Assembly (NCBI GenBank): GCA_963627465.1
Contig: CAVGBO010000002.1
Location: 1 to 64,000, forward strand
Reading direction: 5' to 3'
DNA: 64,000 nucleotides
DNA from: CAKUFA01 sp963627465
Lineage (GTDB): Bacteria > Bacillota > Clostridia > Christensenellales > Aristaeellaceae
The notes under the pieces were generated by a model. The model was not told where the DNA came from. It saw only the letters and a list, made by a program, of their open reading frames with translations, and ran no database searches. Below are positions 7,499 to 15,600 of this stretch, piece after piece. The translations under genes were made by a program, and so were the position numbers. Within the stretch, counting starts at the first letter, position 1. The number at the start of each line of letters is the position of its first letter.

Positions 7499-8857
7499 AT
7501 GAAGAAATGGCTTTGTTTTTTTCTTAGTGTAATACTATGCCTTTTCTCATCAGCCGCCTCTTGCGAGGCATTAGTCATGTACTTCGGAACGTTTTCCAGT
7601 GGTAATGTCGGCTTGCAAGAATTTCTGGCTGACAATCCTGATATTACGCTATCTTGTCCTGATGTCTATTATTTTCCAGCTTCTGCTTTTGTTACGGCTC
7701 TGTTGACCCACGAATTTCAATGTGATTTGTTCTTTGAAGGGACAAGTTCAGCCGATTGGCCTACCTTAATGGGAAAAGGTTACTGTCTGGATCTTTCAGG
7801 AAGCACGGTGCTAACTGCCGCCGTTCAACGTATGCATCCAAGCATTGCTTCTGAAGCAATGGTGGATGGTCACTTATACGCAATTCCAACAAGCATCTAC
7901 TTTAGACATTGCCATATTATAGAGGAAACCTGGCTCAATGCCGGCTATACCATGGATGACGTTCCTCAAACCTTTCCGGAATTCCTTGATTTCTTGTCTG
8001 CATGGTGTGATCGTATCGAGGAGAATCCTGAGGCAAACATTGTTGCTCTCAGCGGTTGGGGGGATGATAGTTTTTCTTCTGCCACCTATATTGCCAATCT
8101 TGCAAAAATCCTCATCAACGAAGTCATCATGCAATACCAGTACGCCGATGAAAAACTTTCTTTCAATACTTCTGAAATCATTGTCTTACTGAATCGGTGC
8201 ACAACCATCGGAAAACGCCTATACCAATTAGAATCAAAGCATTATCATTCCGCATTGTTTGAGGAATCAGCAGGCATCCTTTGGCCCGAGAAAGCTTCTT
8301 CCGTCGTCTTTTTCCGGTTAAATGATAAACAGCCTAAATTGATTGATGCCACCCTGAGCATGTGGGCGGTCAACGCTTCCTCCTCTCATGCAGCAAAGGC
8401 AGTGGAACTTTTGGAAAAAGCCGCAACCGTGATGGACAATCCGTCTGCATATGACGACCTTTTCCTGTATCAGGATGCACAGCCTCGCCTTGACCCGGAT
8501 TATGAAAAGAACCTTGCCCATTGGACAGCCGAAAAGGAAAATGCTGCTTCACTGCTGCAAAACGAGAATCTAGATGCCGATGCCAGAGAAGATTTAGAGA
8601 AAGAAATTCAAAAATATCAAGACTGCATTGATTTTACGGAAGCCCATAAATGGCTTGTCACCCCTGAACAGTTGGAAGACTACAAAGCAACGGTTGATTA
8701 CTTGTATTTCCCGCCTATTAACATCTTCCATCAATCCTCTGAAGGATACGAGGCACTGGATGATCTCTACAAACAATACGGCTACGGCAAACTAACAGCG
8801 GAACAATTCGTACAACGGCTTGATCAAATTGCCACCATGATGTATCTAGAGGAATAA
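7499..8857 (+). CDS. Orphan extracellular solute-binding-like protein
   Basis: A 452-residue secreted protein. Signal peptide MKKWLCFFLSVILCLFSSAAS is followed by Cys at residue 22, so it may be a lipoprotein. The fold hints are those of ABC sugar-type binding proteins (SBP_bac_1 group): EFQCDLFFEGTSSADWPTLM, DGHLYAIPTSIYFRH, FPEFLDFLSAW, and a C-terminal GKLTAEQFVQRLDQIATMM typical of that family. Residues about 325-385 form a charged, probably coiled helix. No permease or ATPase lies nearby, so it would have to use a distant transporter or act as a sensor. The start is the ATG after AAAGGAAAG; a longer in-frame opening reaching back to 7343 crosses the hairpin and the preceding gene and is rejected. 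Base composition is AT-richer than the surroundings. Confidence 0.6.
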   Translation: MKKWLCFFLSVILCLFSSAASCEALVMYFGTFSSGNVGLQEFLADNPDITLSCPDVYYFPASAFVTALLTHEFQCDLFFEGTSSADWPTLMGKGYCLDLSGSTVLTAAVQRMHPSIASEAMVDGHLYAIPTSIYFRHCHIIEETWLNAGYTMDDVPQTFPEFLDFLSAWCDRIEENPEANIVALSGWGDDSFSSATYIANLAKILINEVIMQYQYADEKLSFNTSEIIVLLNRCTTIGKRLYQLESKHYHSALFEESAGILWPEKASSVVFFRLNDKQPKLIDATLSMWAVNASSSHAAKAVELLEKAATVMDNPSAYDDLFLYQDAQPRLDPDYEKNLAHWTAEKENAASLLQNENLDADAREDLEKEIQKYQDCIDFTEAHKWLVTPEQLEDYKATVDYLYFPPINIFHQSSEGYEALDDLYKQYGYGKLTAEQFVQRLDQIATMMYLEE

Positions 8858-8887
8858 TCCAAACAATGATTGAAGGAGAACATGAAC

Positions 8888-9827
8888 ATGAAACGGATGC
8901 TTTGCGTACTTATTTCCCTGCTTCTTGTATGGCTGCAACTGCCCTGCTGCTATGCGGACAGTCAAGATGCCGCTGCCGAAAGTGCTCTGTCTTGGTTAAT
9001 GGGCTTGTATGACTATGCCATGCCTCAGGACGTTGTCACATTCGCCCAAACCAATTTTCAGCCTTTGACTGTTGACACGGAGGAAATTGTTGTTTCCATC
9101 CAAGAAATCTTGTACGACGGTGTATGGATGTTCACTGCTGTCACAGCGAATCCATCCTCCGATGATGTGATCATCATTCCGTTTGAAGCGGAGGTCAATG
9201 ACCTGATTGCCGGCGGCTATGGTGAAAACCTTCGTGAGGATTCCCGAACCTTCCTGGAAGCAGCCCAGNNNNNNNNNNGCAGCCCAGGAAGACCAAAAGG
9301 ATTTGCTGCTTGTCTCCATCATGCCAGCCGAATATGAACAAGCAGATTTCTACTTTCTCGATCACCGGCAGGATGCAGGTGCCCAGTCAACCCTGTTCAG
9401 CGGTGCGCCGGTAACGCTGGAGGGTGAGGAGATCACCATCCACATTGCCGTTGAAACAACCAGGATTTCCTACACCACCGGCGAAACGCTCTCAGAATCC
9501 CACAATGAATATCCCGTCACCATCAAGAATCTGGGCATACGCAGCACGAAGGAATATTTTCCGGCTACCGAGGACACTCCCTTTGAAAAGCTACTCCTTG
9601 TGCAAACCGAATTAGCAACTTACGCGAGACCTTCCTGGAAGGAACTTGCAGCAGACACTGCTGCGCCGGAGTATGTGCTCATCGATGAGGATGGAAATCC
9701 ATATCCCACTGTTATTCCCCAGGATGCCACCTCCTGTTCGCTGGACGTTTTGCCCGATACCGTGTATGTCCAGTTTACCGAAGAAACAGGTGAAACTTTC
9801 ACCGCCATGTTTACAGCAGCTCCATAA
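8888..9827 (+). CDS. Secreted protein of unknown function, interrupted by an assembly gap
   Basis: The ATG at 8888 follows AAGGAG by nine nt and opens with a signal peptide (MKRMLCVLISLLLVWLQLPCCYA). The frame is broken by ten Ns at 9269-9278. The 9-mer GCAGCCCAG occurs immediately on both sides of the gap. Collapsing the gap and one copy restores one uninterrupted frame of 307 codons including the stop, so the gene is probably intact in the genome. The mature protein is rich in Thr, Glu and beta-prone stretches (ITIHIAVETTRISYTTGE, DTVYVQFTEETGETFTAMF) with no recognised catalytic motif. It follows the orphan binding protein by 30 nt and is probably co-transcribed with it. I do not recognise the family. 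Confidence 0.7.
9269..9278. other. Assembly gap (10 N)
   Basis: Ten Ns flanked by identical 9-mers GCAGCCCAG (9260-9268 and 9279-9287), consistent with two contig ends that actually overlap by 9 nt. Confidence 0.95.
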
Positions 9828-9860
9828 AAACTTAGTCTCTCGTAACATTGCCATATCCTA

Positions 9861-9889
9861 TTGACAGATACCCCCTGGTGGTATATGAT
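9861..9889 (+). promoter_or_regulatory. Copper-operon promoter
   Basis: TTGACA (9861-9866), 17 nt, TATGAT (9884-9889), close to consensus. The spacer is occupied by the first CsoR operator. Confidence 0.85.
9868..9884 (+). promoter_or_regulatory. CsoR operator 1
   Basis: ATACCCCCTGGTGGTAT, an imperfect inverted repeat of the CsoR type (A/T-flanked C-run/G-run). It fills the -35/-10 spacer, so bound repressor would block polymerase. Confidence 0.75.
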
Positions 9890-9893
9890 ATGC

Positions 9894-9909
9894 ATACCCC
9901 CTGGGGGTA
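9894..9909 (+). promoter_or_regulatory. CsoR operator 2
   Basis: ATACCCCCTGGGGGTA, a nearly perfect palindrome matching the classical CsoR box, placed across the expected transcription start. Its centre is about 25 nt from that of operator 1, so two tetramers could sit side by side. Confidence 0.85.
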
Positions 9910-9934
9910 ATTTATGTTTAAAGGAGGGTTTCGG

Positions 9935-10246
9935 ATGGCAGAGGAATGCAAGTGCTGCTGTTGCCAGCACAAGGAAAAAATCCGTCCGGAAGAGGAATAT
10001 AAGGATCTGATTCATCGACTGAACCGCATTGAAGGTCAGGTGCGGGGCATCCGTGGCATGGTGGAAAAGAACGCCTACTGCACAGACATTATGGTGCAGG
10101 TAGCAGCAGTGAATGCCGCCCTGAACGCCTTTAACCGGGAGCTGCTGGCCACCCACATCCGCACCTGCGTGGCGGAGGATATCCGTCAAGGCAAGGATGA
10201 AGTCGTTGATGACTTGATTGCAACGCTGCAAAAGCTGATGAAATAA
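9935..10246 (+). CDS. csoR: Copper-sensing transcriptional repressor CsoR
   Basis: A 103-residue all-helical DUF156 repressor that releases DNA when it binds Cu(I). The ligand triad is intact: Cys49, His74 and Cys78, with the exact 25- and 4-residue spacing of known CsoR proteins. LNRIEGQVRGIRGMV is the family core. The N-terminus carries an additional CKCCCCQH cluster that could bind metal; it lies outside the usual fold. I start at the ATG at 9935 (AAAGGAGGG seven nt upstream) rather than at 9914, which lacks a site. It precedes copA by 15 nt in one operon under two CsoR boxes, so it should be autoregulated. Confidence 0.95.
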   Translation: MAEECKCCCCQHKEKIRPEEEYKDLIHRLNRIEGQVRGIRGMVEKNAYCTDIMVQVAAVNAALNAFNRELLATHIRTCVAEDIRQGKDEVVDDLIATLQKLMK

Positions 10247-10261
10247 AGAAGGGAGAACTTT

Positions 10262-12754
10262 ATGCGGCAATTTCATGTAACGGGTATGAGCTGCGCCGCC
10301 TGCAGCGCCCGTGTGGAAAAGGCTGTATCCAAGGTAGACGGGGTTACCGCCTGCTCCGTCAGTTTATTGACCAATGCCATGGGCGTAGATGGCACCGCTT
10401 CCGATGAGGCCATTATTCACGCAGTGGAAGAGGCTGGCTATGGTGCCTCCGTCAAGGGCGCCGCCGCTGCTTCCGTCGCACCCAGCGAAGATGCGTTGGC
10501 AGACAAGGAAACCCCTGTGCTCAAGCGTCGGCTCATTTTGTCCATTGGGTTTCTTCTGCTGCTGATGTACATTTCTATGGGGCACGTCATGTGGCACTGG
10601 CCTATGCCCGGCATTCTGAATAAGAATCCTATGGGCATGGCCATTACCGAGCTGCTGCTGACCATCATCATCATGGTCATCAACAAGAAATTCTTCATCA
10701 GCGGCTTTAAGGGGCTTATTCACCGTGCGCCGAACATGGACACCCTGGTGGCACTGGGTTCTTCCGCATCCTTCCTGTACAGCCTGGCACTTCTGTACCA
10801 GATGACGGTGGATACGGAAAACGCCATGCAGCTGCTCCACGGCATGTACTTTGAATCTGCCGCCATGATTTTGGCACTGATCACCGTAGGCAAAACCTTG
10901 GAAGCCCACAGCAAGGGCAAAACCACCGATGCCCTTCGCAGCCTGATGAACCTTGCCCCGAAAACGGCCACCCTTGTGCGCAACGGTACAGAAGTAACCG
11001 TGCCCATCGAGCAGGTACAGCAGGGGGATATCTTCGTTGTGCGCCCCGGCGAAAGCATCCCGGTGGATGGTGTCATTCTGGAAGGCAGCACTGCCGTGAA
11101 CGAATCCGCCCTGACCGGCGAAAGCATTCCTGCGGACAAGGTGCAGGGAGACAGCGTATCTGCCGCAACCATCAACCAGTCCGGCTTTATCCGCTGCCGT
11201 GCTACCCGTGTAGGCGAGGATACCACCCTGTCCCAGATCATCCGCATGGTCAGTGATGCAGCCGCCACCAAAGCCCCCATTGCCAAGGTGGCGGACAAGG
11301 TTTCCGGCGTGTTCGTACCGGTGGTGATGACCATTGCCGCCGTTACCACCATTGTGTGGCTGCTGTGCGGGCAGACCTTCGGCTACGCCTTGGCACGGGG
11401 TATCAGCGTGCTGGTCATCTCCTGCCCCTGTGCCTTAGGACTGGCCACGCCCGTCGCCATTATGGTCGGCAACGGCAAGGGTGCCAAGAACGGCATTCTC
11501 TTTAAGACTGCCGTTGCCTTGGAGGAAACCGGCAAAACCCAGATTGTTGCTCTGGATAAAACCGGCACCATCACCAGCGGCGAACCCCGTGTAACGGATT
11601 TGATTCCTGCTGAAGGCTCCGAGCAAGATCTGCTTCATCTGGCTGTTTCGTTGGAAGCTCTCAGTGAGCATCCCCTTGCCAAGGCCATTGTGCTGGCCGC
11701 CAAGGAGAAAGGCGTTGAAGCAGCAACCGTTTCCGACTTTCATGCTCTGCCCGGTAATGGCTTGACCGCCACGCTGGATGGCAAGGTACTGCTGGGCGGC
11801 AGTGTGAAATTCATCAGTGAACAGGTGCAGGTTCCCGACACGTTGATGGACAAAGCCCGTGCCTTGGCAGCTCAGGGTAAAACGCCCCTGCTCTTCGCCG
11901 AAGGGAATCAAGTAGCCGGCATGATTGCCGTGGCAGACACCATCAAGGAAGACAGTGCCCAGGCAGTGCAGGAGCTCAAGAACATGGGCATCCGTGTGGT
12001 GATGCTTACCGGCGACAATGAGCGTACCGCTCAAGCCGTCGGTGCCCAGGCCGGGGTGGATGAGGTGATTGCCGGGGTGCTGCCTGACGGCAAGGAAGCC
12101 ATCATCCGCCAGCTGAAGGAACATGGACGTGTCACCATGGTGGGCGACGGCATTAACGATGCCCCTGCCCTGACCCGGGCAGACATTGGCATGGCCATTG
12201 GCGCAGGCACGGACATTGCTATTGATGCTGCGGACGTGGTGCTGATGAACAGCCGCCTCAGCGATGTGCCGGCTGCCATTCGCCTGAGCCGTGCCACCCT
12301 GCGCAACATTCATGAGAACCTGTTCTGGGCATTTATCTACAATACGCTGGGCATTCCCTTGGCAGCCGGCGTATTCATTCCCCTGCTGGGCTGGGAGCTG
12401 AACCCCATGTTCGGTGCAGCTGCCATGAGCCTGTCCAGCTTCTGTGTGGTCTCCAACGCCTTGCGGCTCAATCTGTTTGACATCCGCAATGCGAAAAGGG
12501 ATAAAAAAATTCAGCCGATTGACATCGGCACCATTGTGAAGGAGGAACAAACCATGGAAAAGACGCTGAAGGTAGAAGGTATGATGTGCGGCCACTGCGA
12601 GGCTCACGTAAAGCAAGCATTGGAAGCCATTCCTCAGGTGGATGCCGCCGTTGCCAGCCACACAGCCGGCACGGTGAAGGTCACCCTGAACGCCCCGGTT
12701 GACGATGCCGTGCTTGTCAAGGCTGTGCAGGACGCCGGATACAAGGTCGTCTGA
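10262..12754 (+). CDS. copA: Copper-translocating P1B-type ATPase with C-terminal CopZ-like domain
   Basis: An 830-residue Cu(I) efflux ATPase. An N-terminal heavy-metal domain has CAAC at residues 11-14. The P-type core is complete: TGES near 285, the membrane CPC motif in SCPCALGLATP near 388, the phosphorylated Asp in DKTGT near 431, an HP motif in SEHPLAK, and GDGINDAP near 627. After the last membrane pair the chain continues through a short linker into a second heavy-metal domain (about 765-830) with CGHC, resembling a free CopZ chaperone. That domain has its own ribosome site and ATG. Expression is controlled by CsoR. Confidence 0.95.
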   Translation: MRQFHVTGMSCAACSARVEKAVSKVDGVTACSVSLLTNAMGVDGTASDEAIIHAVEEAGYGASVKGAAAASVAPSEDALADKETPVLKRRLILSIGFLLLLMYISMGHVMWHWPMPGILNKNPMGMAITELLLTIIIMVINKKFFISGFKGLIHRAPNMDTLVALGSSASFLYSLALLYQMTVDTENAMQLLHGMYFESAAMILALITVGKTLEAHSKGKTTDALRSLMNLAPKTATLVRNGTEVTVPIEQVQQGDIFVVRPGESIPVDGVILEGSTAVNESALTGESIPADKVQGDSVSAATINQSGFIRCRATRVGEDTTLSQIIRMVSDAAATKAPIAKVADKVSGVFVPVVMTIAAVTTIVWLLCGQTFGYALARGISVLVISCPCALGLATPVAIMVGNGKGAKNGILFKTAVALEETGKTQIVALDKTGTITSGEPRVTDLIPAEGSEQDLLHLAVSLEALSEHPLAKAIVLAAKEKGVEAATVSDFHALPGNGLTATLDGKVLLGGSVKFISEQVQVPDTLMDKARALAAQGKTPLLFAEGNQVAGMIAVADTIKEDSAQAVQELKNMGIRVVMLTGDNERTAQAVGAQAGVDEVIAGVLPDGKEAIIRQLKEHGRVTMVGDGINDAPALTRADIGMAIGAGTDIAIDAADVVLMNSRLSDVPAAIRLSRATLRNIHENLFWAFIYNTLGIPLAAGVFIPLLGWELNPMFGAAAMSLSSFCVVSNALRLNLFDIRNAKRDKKIQPIDIGTIVKEEQTMEKTLKVEGMMCGHCEAHVKQALEAIPQVDAAVASHTAGTVKVTLNAPVDDAVLVKAVQDAGYKVV
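12554..12754 (+). CDS. copZ: Possible separate CopZ copper chaperone from an internal in-frame start
   Basis: Inside the 3' end of copA, AAGGAGG (12539-12545) lies eight nt before an in-frame ATG at 12554, giving a 66-residue protein that is exactly one heavy-metal-associated domain (MEKTLKVEGMMCGHCEAHV...). The metal site is MxCxxC (MMCGHC). This could make free CopZ as well as the CopA fusion, or mark a once-separate copZ gene whose preceding stop was lost. The site is strong, but whether it is used is unknown. Confidence 0.5.
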   Translation: MEKTLKVEGMMCGHCEAHVKQALEAIPQVDAAVASHTAGTVKVTLNAPVDDAVLVKAVQDAGYKVV

Positions 12755-12770
12755 TTGTCAGGCATTTCAA

Positions 12771-12807
12771 AAGCAGTGAAGGCCGGCATGGTCTTCGCTG
12801 CTTTTTT
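12771..12807 (+). terminator. Terminator of the copper operon
   Basis: AAGCAGTGAAG (12771-12781) pairs with CTTCGCTGCTT (12793-12803, one G-T pair), followed by a run of Ts to 12807. Confidence 0.9.
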
Positions 12808-12819
12808 GATTCTGCGTAC

Positions 12820-13175
12820 GTCCTTATCGATGTGCTGCCTGTACAGGATGTGTTCAGTCTTCTGCTGTATAGCTATTCGCCAAGACCGGCGATGATGTGT
12901 GGGGAAACGCCACACAGACCAATGATGCCATTGTGCTGACCGTCAGGGATAACGGTATCGGTATCAGTGCCGAAAACCTGCCCCATGTTTTTGAACGTTT
13001 CTTCCGTGCAGATGCCGCCCGTGACTGCAGCAGTACCGGGCGGGGCTTGTCCATCGTGCAGTGGATTACAAGCCTCCACGGTGGCACGATTCAAGCCGAA
13101 AGTCAGCTGCATCAGGGAACAACCTTTACCGTGACACTGCCCAAACATGGAGCTTCCTCTGTTCATTCAAAATAA
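12820..13175 (+). pseudogene. Remnant of a sensor histidine kinase (ATPase domain only)
   Basis: The frame ending at 13173-13175 encodes the C-terminal half of a HATPase_c domain: LTVRDNGIGIS (G1 box), LPHVFERFFRADAAR (F box), STGRGLSIVQWI (G2 box, with R where L is usual) and GTTFTVTLP. The expected N box and dimerisation/phosphoacceptor helices are missing. A stop (TAG at about 12870) interrupts this frame, and traces of the N-box region appear to continue in another frame around 12835-12890. No response regulator is nearby. It sits directly after the copA terminator, so it may be the relic of a metal-sensing two-component system, but that is speculation. Confidence 0.75.
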
Positions 13176-13270
13176 AAATTCTTTGTAAGCCTTTCCTCTA
13201 TTCTGTGCAAGGCGGAATAAGAAAAAGCTCGCAAAGCCATTGCCCTGCAAGCTATTATCGATAATAAAAT

Positions 13271-13312
13271 GGGGAATGCAAAAGATTCATTCGTCTTTCG
13301 CATCCCCGTTTT
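13271..13312 (+). terminator. Terminator between convergent kinase remnant and uraA
   Basis: GGGGAATGC (13271-13279) pairs with GCATCCCC (13300-13307, one bulged A), extended by AAAGA/TCTTT inside, and followed by a run of Ts. It can also serve uraA on the minus strand. Confidence 0.75.
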
Positions 13313-13314
13313 TC

Positions 13315-14643
13315 TTAGACCTTGAAGTTTACGGAAGTATCGCCCAGATCGTTGGTGCCGAATTCGTAGTCATTGCCGGGCAGCACAGCGTTGAGCAGAA
13401 TGCCCACCAATGCGGCTACCGCCAGACCGGACAGGCTGATCTGCACGCCGCAGACGGTGAAGGCAATAGCACCAGCGCTGGAGAAGTTAATGCCCAGTGC
13501 CAGAGACATGATCAAAGCGGCAATAATCACATTCCGGCTCTTGGTGAAGTCCACCTGATTTTCCACCACGTTACGCACGCCCACAGCAGAGATCATACCG
13601 TACAGAATCAGACTGACGCCGCCGATGGTAGCCGTCGGCATGCAGGAAATCAAAGCGGCAAACTTGGGAGAAAAGGAGAAGATAACCGCCAAGCCGGCAG
13701 CGATGCGCACCACACGAGGATCGTACACCTTGGTCAGTGCCAGCACGCCGGTATTCTCGCCGTAGGTGGTGTTGGCAGGAGCACCGAACAGTGCCGCCAT
13801 ACTGGTGGCCAGGCCGTCACCCAGCAGGGAGCGATGCAGACCGGGGTCTGCAATGAAGTTCTTTTCAACCGTGGAGGAAATGGCGCACATATCGCCAATG
13901 TGCTCCACCATGGTAGCCAGGGCAATGGGCACCATCATGGCAATGGAGGAAACAACCAGAGATCCATCCGCATTGCCCACCAGAGAAAACACCGTATCGC
14001 TCATCTGGAAAGGCAGACCGATCCAGGCAGCATCCTTCAGTGCCTGCACCTTTGCAGGATCCAGCTGACCGAAGACGGCCGCTGCCGCATAGGAGATCAC
14101 CACACCCAGCAGGATGGGGATGATCTTGACCATGCCCTTGCCCCAGATGTTGCAGACAACCACCACCGCTACGGCCAGAATGGCGATCCACCAGTTGCTC
14201 GTACAGTTATCAATGGCACTGTTAGCCAAGGTAATGCCGATGCAGATAATGATGGGTCCCGTAACAATGGGCGGGAAGAAGCGCATGACCTTCTTAGCAC
14301 CGAAGGCCTTAAAGAGGATGGACAAAATCACATACAGCAGACCTGCACATGCCACGCCGATGCCTGCGTAGGGAATCCAGTTAGCACCCGTGCCGCTGTT
14401 TTCTACCAGCTCCCGCACGGAGAAGTATCCTCCAAGGAACGCAAAGGAAGAGCCCAGGAATGCCGGCACCTTCCGCTTGGTCAGCAGATGAAACAGCAGG
14501 GTGCCCAGGCCTGCAAACAGCAGCGTTGCGCTGACGCTCAGGCCAGTCAGGGCAGGCACCAGCACCGTGGCACCAAACATGGCGAACATGTGCTGAAAAC
14601 CGAGGAGTGCCATTTTCCCGGGGGAAAGCTTCTCATTGTTCAT
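13315..14643 (-). CDS. uraA: Uracil permease
   Basis: A 442-residue nucleobase:cation symporter-2 family protein with about 14 membrane segments. The N-terminal MALLGFQHMFAMFGATVLVP is the diagnostic UraA/PyrP start. AFLGSSFAFLGGY and ALFGAPANTTYGENTGVLALT contain the substrate-site motif with its conserved Glu. It imports uracil for salvage. The gene lies 68 nt after pyrR on the same strand with AAGGGAG before its ATG, so it is read from the PyrR-attenuated transcript. A purine (xanthine) substrate is possible by family but unlikely beside pyrR. Confidence 0.9.
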   Translation of the reverse strand: MNNEKLSPGKMALLGFQHMFAMFGATVLVPALTGLSVSATLLFAGLGTLLFHLLTKRKVPAFLGSSFAFLGGYFSVRELVENSGTGANWIPYAGIGVACAGLLYVILSILFKAFGAKKVMRFFPPIVTGPIIICIGITLANSAIDNCTSNWWIAILAVAVVVVCNIWGKGMVKIIPILLGVVISYAAAAVFGQLDPAKVQALKDAAWIGLPFQMSDTVFSLVGNADGSLVVSSIAMMVPIALATMVEHIGDMCAISSTVEKNFIADPGLHRSLLGDGLATSMAALFGAPANTTYGENTGVLALTKVYDPRVVRIAAGLAVIFSFSPKFAALISCMPTATIGGVSLILYGMISAVGVRNVVENQVDFTKSRNVIIAALIMSLALGINFSSAGAIAFTVCGVQISLSGLAVAALVGILLNAVLPGNDYEFGTNDLGDTSVNFKV

Positions 14644-14711
14644 TGACGATACTCCCTTTCTTTAACTCCAAACCATCTATGACTCCGGCTGCTCTGCCGG
14701 TCATCATCCGC

Positions 14712-15260
14712 TTATTGTGCGCCGTAGAGGGCAGCACCGTCGCCACCGTCGATTTCCGTCACCTGCACGCCAATTCTTTCCGACTGGGCAGTAGGCACAT
14801 TCTTGCCAATAAAGTCTGCCCGGATGGGAAGTTCCCGGTGTCCCCGGTCAATCAGCACCGCCAGGCGAATCTTTGCAGGGCGACCCTGATCCATCACAGC
14901 GTCCATGGCTGCGCGAACGGTACGACCGGTGTAAATCACGTCGTCCACCAGCACGACGGTCTTTCCGTTCACATCCACCGGCAGCTTGGAGTCACTGACC
15001 TTGGGCTGATCGTACAGCTTGCTTAGATCATCCCGATACATGGTGATGTCCAGCTCGCCAACAGGCACCTTCACGCCTTCCGTTTTTTCAATAATCTCGC
15101 TCAGTCGGTTTGCCAGCGGCACGCCTCTGCGGCGGATGCCCACCAGCACCACCTGTTCCAGGGGCATAAGCCGTTCCATCATTTCATGCGCCATCCGGGT
15201 CAGTGTACGCTGCATGGTTTCTCCGTCCATGAGCTGCGCCTTCGGAATACCACTTGCCAT
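14712..15260 (-). CDS. pyrR: Bifunctional PyrR: pyrimidine attenuation regulator / uracil phosphoribosyltransferase
   Basis: A 182-residue PRTase-fold RNA-binding regulator. The PRPP loop is VVLVDDVIYTGRTVRAAMDA (about residues 99-118), and VLVGIRRRGVPLANRL near residue 40 is typical of PyrR. With UMP bound it grips the leader RNA of pyr operons and promotes termination. The start is the ATG at 15260 preceded by AAAGGAG; the frame stays open far upstream through the leader, but that part is non-coding. It controls its own operon through the attenuator at 15291-15374. Confidence 0.95.
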   Translation of the reverse strand: MASGIPKAQLMDGETMQRTLTRMAHEMMERLMPLEQVVLVGIRRRGVPLANRLSEIIEKTEGVKVPVGELDITMYRDDLSKLYDQPKVSDSKLPVDVNGKTVVLVDDVIYTGRTVRAAMDAVMDQGRPAKIRLAVLIDRGHRELPIRADFIGKNVPTAQSERIGVQVTEIDGGDGAALYGAQ

Positions 15261-15290
15261 ATTTTGCTCCTTTCCTGTACATCGTCGTAC

Positions 15291-15374
15291 AAAAAAAGCC
15301 TCTCCCTGTTTGGCAGGAAGAGGCGCATGCTCATCAAAAGGGTTTCTCGCGCACCTTGCCAGCCTCACAGGACT
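15291..15374 (-). promoter_or_regulatory. PyrR-dependent attenuator leader
   Basis: On the minus strand AGTCCTGTGAGGCT (15374-15361) matches the conserved PyrR binding loop ARUCCNGNGAGGYU exactly. About 36 nt later comes a terminator hairpin GCCTCTTCCTG/CAGGGAGAGGC (15324-15298) followed by seven Ts. UMP-loaded PyrR would hold the anti-antiterminator and favour termination before pyrR. Confidence 0.92.
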
Positions 15375-15407
15375 GTTCTTAAAGGTCTTGCTTGTTAACC
15401 GCAGAGG

Positions 15408-15436
15408 ATTATAGCACAGTGATGTTCCCCTGTAAA
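15408..15436 (-). promoter_or_regulatory. Promoter of pyrR-uraA
   Basis: Minus-strand TTTACA (15436-15431), 17 nt, TATAAT (15413-15408), leading into the PyrR attenuator. Confidence 0.85.
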
Positions 15437-15510
15437 GCCGTCGGATCTGGTCTATTATTGATTCATTTCCTGCATTTCTGTCCTCTTTTTTGTTATTTTT
15501 GCAACAATTC

Positions 15511-15539
15511 TTGACATGTTTTTTCAATTGTATTATTCT
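15511..15539 (+). promoter_or_regulatory. Promoter of the GntR regulator
   Basis: TTGACA (15511-15516), 17 nt, TATTCT (15534-15539), about 60 nt before the start codon. Confidence 0.75.
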
Positions 15540-15600
15540 TGTATCCAAAGTACATGCAAAATACTTCATGTGCTTTCCATATTCAGGAGTGTGATCCGGC

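Noticed and set aside
9934..9934. Start of csoR at the ATG at 9914
   Set aside because: It would lie before the ribosome site AAAGGAGGG and adjacent to operator 2; the ATG at 9935 is correctly spaced.
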